Source of the DNA: Saturnia japonica
Taxonomy: Eukaryota > Arthropoda > Insecta > Lepidoptera > Saturniidae
DNA length: 64,000 nt
Direction: 5' to 3'
NCBI GenBank assembly: GCA_033032175.1
Contig: CM065313.1
Location: 17,027,327-17,091,326 of the forward strand
Shown: in pieces, positions 59,801-64,000 of the stretch
How the letters are laid out: each line of letters opens with the position of its first letter
Numbering within the stretch: the first letter of the stretch is position 1
Position numbers and translations under genes: made by a program
The notes under the pieces: model-generated
The model's input: only the letters and a program-made list of their open reading frames with translations
What the model was told of the DNA's origin: nothing
The model's database searches: none

Positions 59801-61577
59801 AAAATATTGGTAAACCCCAAGTTGGTTTAAGACAAAAAAGTATATAGTTACCCTCTTCTCAGGCAGTGGTGGTATAACTACATGTGGGTAAGTAACTTGC
59901 ATGTAATCATGTATTTGCTCAAACTCTGTGTATCGTCTCCATATTGTGCTGATTTTTGACTGTACTAATTTGTAATCTGGATCTGTAACTCTGTAAAATA
60001 CATCTTTAGTCATTGGCCATACAGTATCAACAGTTAATTCCTAAAATAAAGTTTTTAAGTTTAAAAATGCTCTTCCATTTTTAATTATGAGAAGTAATTA
60101 GTATGTCCCAAATGCTACCAATTTTTTAAGCAAAAGGAGATGTTATATTATTTAATTATGAATATTTTATATAAAAATAAATTGTTATTGACATAATACA
60201 AAGTTTAAAAAGCATTTTTCGATCTATTACATACTATAATATGGTGTTAATTGATATTAAAAATGTTGCTTTATAGTAAAAAAGTTACATAAGGGAAGTT
60301 TTTAATAACATTATTATTTCAAAATAAAGGAGCCATAATTCACTATAGCATAATGTGTAAATCTGGTCATTCTTGTAACAATAAGAAATCATTTTTATAG
60401 GTTTACTGATATACTATAGGTGTTTTTTTTTAAAGATAATGTTTAGGCCTACAACTAAGTATGAAGTGGTGCCAGTCATCTGTGACCAATTGGAACTTAA
60501 GAAGTGTTTTTTAAACCTCACAGAGTGTTTTACCTTGTTGCTTTGGAGAAACCCATATCATAGCCATAAAGGAAAACTGTTGTGAGTAACTCAAACAATA
60601 AATCTAGTTTTTAAACAAAGAAAATTCAGGAAACCTATTAAGTGGCTAAGATGTAACCTCTTTGTAAAGTTGAAAAGTAACTAAAAGGTGTTAATTAGTT
60701 TGACTATACTAGTGCACTACTATTATATAGAGATAGTTTGTATGTTGGTAATCTTTGGAATTGCTAAAAAATTCTTACACTAATTGAAGCTACACTATTG
60801 CTGTGTGATATAAGCTATTTTTACCCAACTGCAAAAATGAGGGTATATTTTTCGAGCATATGTATGTATGTTTTTTCTTTGGCACACTCTGAAGCTTAAA
60901 CAGCTTGATGGATTTTAGCAAATAAGGTGTTGTTAGATTTGTCTGAACTGTGGGAGTGACATGGGAAATATAATATTCAAGTACAACATTTGGAAATCAC
61001 ATAAAAAGCAAAAATAGAAAAAAATATTGTTTTCTTTTTAAAAATTTAGCTTTTTTAATTTCAATTTCAATTGTAATCGTCAGAACTAGTCATAGGCAGT
61101 TACTAGTGTTAATACTTTGACAAAACAATATAAAGACACATAAGGAACAAAATAGCTTAAATTGTTACAAAATACATTGAAATAATTATCTTTGTCGTCA
61201 AAAGAAACTGACCAACGCTTCATAAAGTATGTATCATCTTGAAATCTAATTTGATTCATGGTAATTGATTCACAAATCACGATAAATTATTTAAGAAAAC
61301 AAATGACTTGGTCTTACTTCAGGTCGATTAAATACACGGTGTAGTGATCTCTGACGTGAAGAGTCCCATTAGCACGTTTCTCGGATTCGACAATAGAGAT
61401 ATCAACATGTTTTATTAGCGTGTCCTACAAAAATACAAATTAAATGCATATTATCATAAGAATGGAAAGTAGGCGTAGGTAACAAAACAATCGTCTCACC
61501 TGATTTTCTAAATCTTCGACAGATTCTATAGCACTGGACGAAAGGGAAGCTTTTACCGGTGAATTTTCAGTCGACAT
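50825..61577 (-). CDS. Snx4: Sorting nexin 4 (PX-BAR protein), ten exons
   Basis: This is an endosomal PX-BAR sorting nexin that binds PI3P membranes and supports endosome-to-recycling and autophagy-related traffic in known SNX4 proteins. Exons: 61577-61500, 61424-61318, 59990-59852, 58175-57998, 57329-57191, 56162-56035, 55640-55478, 52694-52533, 51902-51788, 50875-50825. All introns are GT-AG and all phases join, giving 419 residues (human SNX4 has 450). The PX domain spans about residues 28-155, with the phosphoinositide-binding WRRYTEFE at 79-86, PPLPEKR at 102-108, and [13 protein letters not shown] at 123-135. The BAR region covers about 168-419, including [26 protein letters not shown] and [17 protein letters not shown], all highly SNX4-like. 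The start is the first ATG in frame. Exon 3 begins at 59990 rather than at an upstream AG near 60049, because only that choice keeps the phase. Confidence 0.95.
50895..51065 (-). repeat. Dispersed repeat E, copy 2 (in the last Snx4 intron)
   Basis: It matches 37075-37345 in the same orientation ('gactgcaacaaaa', 'aagacgaatctcg', 'catcaagccgttta'), starting about 20 bases upstream of the last Snx4 exon on the gene's strand. Confidence 0.55.
51160..51405 (-). repeat. Inverted repeat pair G, right copy (Snx4 intron)
   Basis: It is the approximate reverse complement of 43980-44215, about 7 kb away. The GC-rich block near 51310-51360 pairs with 44020-44075. Confidence 0.65.
51625..51756. mobile_element. 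Short MITE in Snx4 intron
   Basis: The left end AGCCGCGTACCCATTAG continues into GACAAATGTCGCGCGAC, and the reverse complement of the right end reads AGCCGCGTTACCATTAG continuing into GACAATTGTGGCGCGAC. These ~36-base inverted repeats make up more than half of the 132-base element. It ends 32 bases from exon 9. No target duplication is clear. Confidence 0.65.
52815..53100 (-). repeat. tRNA-derived SINE, copy 3 (Snx4 intron 7)
   Basis: On the minus strand it has the 'cgatcgatgtgacg' head, a TTTCGAATCCCTGC box B-like block near 53027-53040, the 'ctttcggtgaagaaaaac' body and a long tail shared with 59005-59280. Confidence 0.65.
53316..53552 (+). mobile_element. Solo LTR of the TRIM-like family (Snx4 intron 7)
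   Basis: It aligns with the LTRs at 6902-7184 and 7634-7811 (CCGCCAGACATAACA, GGAGGATCCTCCC, start TGTGGCGACATC, end CGCTAA). The five flanking bases are CGTTT on the left and AGTTT on the right, one mismatch. An internal tandem duplication of about 45 bases repeats the CGACATCT start, and a second of about 19 bases duplicates the CTTCTCAATGG block. Confidence 0.75.
54187..54425 (-). mobile_element. CR1/Jockey-like LINE pol C-terminus and 3' end (Snx4 intron 7)
   Basis: The minus strand encodes [20 protein letters not shown], then [15 protein letters not shown] and a stop, typical of LINE pol C-termini in Lepidoptera. The 3' end carries 'cacctgcccctttgtcccc' and an A-rich tail (T run at about 54188-54198). 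The copy is 5'-truncated. Confidence 0.75.
58290..58985 (+). repeat. Dispersed repeat C with (GA)n (Snx4 intron 3)
   Basis: It begins 'actagctgacccgcgcaact', carries a GA microsatellite at 58324-58346 and a (CA)n run near 58703-58717, and ends 'tttataatattagtatatat'. The reverse complement matches 45310-45990. It is a full-length-looking dispersed lepidopteran repeat; its class is not assigned. Confidence 0.7.
59005..59280 (-). repeat. tRNA-derived SINE, copy 4 (Snx4 intron 3)
   Basis: On the minus strand it has the TTTCAAATCCCTGCAG box B-like block near 59206-59221, 'tttggtgaaggaaat' and a tail shared with 52815-53100 ('cttgagatccagttg'-like). It lies about 20 bases from repeat C. Confidence 0.6.
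60825..61035 (+). repeat. Dispersed repeat E, copy 3 (Snx4 intron 2)
   Basis: It is the approximate reverse complement of 37075-37345, with 'gttagatttgtct' and 'gtgggagtgac' blocks shared. Confidence 0.55.
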
Positions 61578-62460
61578 TTTAATGTGGAACGGGATGCAAT
61601 AATTTTATAATGAAAATTGTTTATAGTTTTTCCGATGAATTGGTTTTTCAAAAATTCTCGGGTAATCAAAAATGACATGAGTACTGTCAAGAACGTCAAT
61701 ATTGACACTTGACAGTAGTCCACAGAGATAAATAACAATTGTAGTCCATAACTGCGTGACCACTATTTTACCGGGATTCTACTAAAAAAATAAGCTGATT
61801 TCTACCAAATCTACCAACATTCAATTGGTATTGTTCATTTTTTGATATGAAACATTTATTGCAGCAGGTCAGACCGACTTTTGGCGTGACGAAGCATCGC
61901 CAGGTCATGCGTCGCCATTTCATGCGTCGCCATGCTCTATGATATTATGAAACATCCAATATGGTGTGGTGACGCATCGTCATGCACATAAATACTAATA
62001 CTAATAAACAATCGTCTTTTTCTTTTAGAAAATCTGAATATTTTATTTTTATTTATGCCATATTTATTTCCTTTTATGCATATTATCTGTACAAAATAAT
62101 TTCGATGTTTCGTATCTGCCACACGTCTCGCGATGGTTCACTTTTTTAGTCAGGCTTAAATCAAATATCATTTCAATGAATTGCATTCTACGTTAATGTT
62201 GTAATATAATAAAATAAAATATCGAATGATTAAAGATATTTTTCTAGAAAATCCTATGCCATTTGTTTGAGAAGTGTCAACTGTCATTTCTCAAATGATG
62301 TTGGGATTGTCAAAAGATACGCCAGTGTTTCCAGGGCACTTGAATCAAAAATTACGTTTCGTTTTCTGAGAAAATACATTTTTAATAGCAAAGTTTTAAA
62401 CTGGTTGCTATTTATCCAAATAGTAGAAATTCATATTGAGACATATTCACCACTATTGAC
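61578..62460. other. Upstream of Snx4; short tandem scrap
   Basis: It should hold the Snx4 promoter and 5' UTR, but no TATA box or clear initiator was picked out. Around 61902-61935 the unit TCATGCGTCGCCAT is repeated twice with a related third copy near 61972-61985. Confidence 0.4.
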
Positions 62461-63315
62461 TGCTTTTAAATAGGAAGGAGAATTTGTAATAACTTTACCG
62501 CTCGTGAACAGATTTTTAAAGTGAAACTTTTATTAGATCGTCTCAAAATTTTTGGTCTGTGTGTTGCATGTCGCGTGACGGTCGGCCGCGGAGTAGGTAT
62601 AAAGTGAAAGGCGCTCGCCAGAGCAGCCAAGGCCAATAAGGCGGCGCCTATAGTTCGCAGCAACTGACCGTGTAGTGTATAGACTATTACACATTTGTGA
62701 ATTTTTAGTTAAATGTCTATAATGTGAAAAAAAGTTTCACTTTTACCGTGGTTTCATAAAACCACACAATCAATTTTTTTTTTCCTAAAATATCAAATTT
62801 ACTTAAATAATAATAATTTAATATCCTCAGAAGTTACGAAAAGCGCATTTATTACAAAAATTACTTACACGTTATACAAGAGGGTCAAAAGTTATGATAA
62901 ATGTTACTATTTGGCAAACTTGGTATATACTCTGCGGTTTTATCACTAGCACGGAGTATGACAATAAAAAAAATAACGTGTGCGTCTCGAGACGCTTGAC
63001 AGAAGTGATAACTTAAATTAATCTAAGTTGAACTATTTAATATTGAAATTGTTTAACTTAAGAAAAGGTTAGGTTATTACTTAAACTTTATGTATATTAA
63101 TATGATAATGTAAGGAAAGTTTATTTATTAATAAAATCTTTTATTGATTATAAAATGTATTTTATCCTTGGTTACAGCTCTTGAATATGTACATTAGAAC
63201 AGTGAGTAGAGAAGGGAAGCCAGACAGAGTGGCGCCGCCGTAACGCGATACTTTACGAAGCGGTTTACTCTCCCATATGAAGTTATCACTTCAAAAAATA
63301 TAATAGATTAAACTA
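62461..63315. other. GC-rich patch with promoter-like motifs, otherwise nothing
   Basis: A GC-rich island (about 62570-62665) contains TATAAAG at 62598-62604 on the plus strand and an arthropod initiator-like TCAGT on the minus strand at 62667-62663. An open minus-strand frame looks like a signal peptide (GAALLALAALASA) but has no ATG. No gene is called. Confidence 0.3.
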
Positions 63316-63441
63316 TTTTTTTTTTTATTTTTTTTATTTTTTTTTTTATTTTTTTTTTTTTTTTTAGAACTGACTACACTGTTAGCCTTAGGGGCCCTAT
63401 CGTCAAACAGAGCCGCTGCGGCTTTTACAGCTTCACCGGAC
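63316..63441 (-). mobile_element. Jockey LINE tail with long poly(A)
   Basis: A long A-rich tail (T-rich on the plus strand, 63316-63365) precedes TTAGCCTTAGGGGCCCTAT and GCGGCTTTTACAGCTTCACC, which match the reference copy closely. The element is truncated to about 75 bases plus tail. Confidence 0.85.
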
Positions 63442-63900
63442 TACAAATACTACAAATCAAATCAACGAGTTTATATAGAAACAGAAAGTTGTTCTTGGAT
63501 TTGAACGCTACCAAATCTACCGAACACATTTTCACTACAAAAAGTCAAATCTACCACAAAAGTAGAAAACTACACCATTATGTGGACCACACTGGGCCAC
63601 AGATAAATAGAAAAACAGGCTAGCTGACAGAAGTACTCTGTGGCTGAGAGCCTAATTCTACAATAAACCTCGTGAATCTGATTATCATACACAAAAATAT
63701 TTCTTTAAATTTGACTGGTAGTTCAAGAGAAAATAGCCTGTTTAAAAAAATAAACAGACAATAAAAAAAACCTTTCCTGATTTATTAGATTACTAGTGTA
63801 AAGATTAGTATAATTTATAGGTACATGCCATTATTGGTTTGTATTTTTTACAAAGTTGGTACTAACCTAATATCTACCCACATGTTAAGGTCGTTACCAA
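63442..63900. other. Non-coding stretch with repeat tail
   Basis: A block at about 63660-63805 resembles the 3' ends of dispersed repeats ('ctgatttattagattactag'). An AATAAA on the minus strand lies near 63785, about 120 bases beyond the stop of the terminal exon, and could serve that gene. Confidence 0.35.
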
Positions 63901-63901
63901 C

Positions 63902-63983
63902 TTAATTTCTCATAAACGTTTCTAGGATGGACTTAGGCATGTAAAGAGGTGTGGGAGGTGAGGCAGGAGGAGAGGTAATCTCC
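63902..63983 (-). CDS. Probable last exon of an unidentified gene
   Basis: On the minus strand a strong acceptor (CTTTTTCCTTTTCAG) is followed by an 82-base segment that, read with one base completing the previous codon, encodes EITSPPASPPTPLYMPKSIL and then ETFMRN before a TAA at 63904-63902. The peptide is proline-rich at first and looks like a regulated, disordered C-terminus with SP/TP sites. Upstream exons would lie beyond the right edge of the window, so the gene cannot be identified. A plus-strand exon reading of the same segment is blocked by stops in all frames. This rests on splice context and peptide character alone. Confidence 0.5.
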
Positions 63984-64000
63984 CTGAAAAGGAAAAAGTG

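Noticed and set aside
60014..60048. Exon 3 of Snx4 extended upstream to an acceptor near 60049
   Set aside because: Joining it to exon 2 creates an in-frame stop, and the extra residues have no counterpart in known SNX4 proteins. The acceptor at 59991 keeps phase and length.
62466..62663. Minus-strand frame resembling a secreted protein with a signal peptide (LLRTIGAALLALAALASA)
   Set aside because: The first codon is TTG and no in-frame ATG exists before an upstream stop. The hydrophobic run follows from GC-rich GCC/CTG codons. A splice acceptor at GGTCAG is possible but has no upstream support.

Overview
This window looks like eukaryotic nuclear DNA from an insect, most likely a moth or butterfly. 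It is AT-rich and its genes have short exons split by GT-AG introns. Repeats dominate: Jockey, CR1/Zenon-like and RTE-like LINE remnants, tRNA-derived SINEs, mariner and hAT elements, foldback MITEs, and dispersed families whose 3' tails resemble common lepidopteran repeats. The species cannot be named from the sequence alone. Nothing bacterial, viral or operon-like was found.

Host genes are few and all lie on the minus strand. (1) A complete ten-exon sorting nexin gene, Snx4-like, runs from 61577 down to 50825; every splice site and reading phase is consistent and it encodes 419 residues with a PX and a BAR domain. (2) A two-exon gene at 43598-42627 encodes a 108-residue protein with one membrane segment and an acidic, coiled-coil-like tail. 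I do not recognise it. (3) A probable last exon at 63983-63902 belongs to a gene that continues beyond the right edge.

Layout. 0-8.5 kb: a near-perfect foldback MITE (539-821), several repeats, a 5'-truncated Jockey LINE with an open reverse-transcriptase frame (3791-5904), a miniature LTR retrotransposon carrying a nested LINE tail (6902-7811), and a hAT relic (7953-8443). 8.5-16 kb: mostly unique AT-rich DNA with LINE tails. 16.1-17.4 kb: a mariner-type element with perfect 30-bp inverted repeats and DD41D spacing. 21.2-22.7 kb: a DD34D mariner. Both transposases are broken by one in-frame stop. 22.7-42 kb: LINE tails, paired repeats, a mariner stub and long featureless stretches. 42.6-44.2 kb: the small membrane-protein gene and one arm of an inverted repeat. 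45-50.8 kb: dispersed repeats, a 30-bp minisatellite with an inverted copy nearby, and a possible DNA transposon. 50.8-61.6 kb: Snx4, with introns holding a solo LTR, SINEs, a MITE and a LINE tail. 61.6-64 kb: mostly non-coding, ending in the terminal exon.

The host genes do not form an evident pathway. The main story is layered transposon insertion around a conserved endosomal trafficking gene. I found no convincing undescribed multi-gene system. The observations most worth a second look are the miniature LTR element, the DD41D mariner with one stop codon, the minisatellite and the unidentified small membrane protein.
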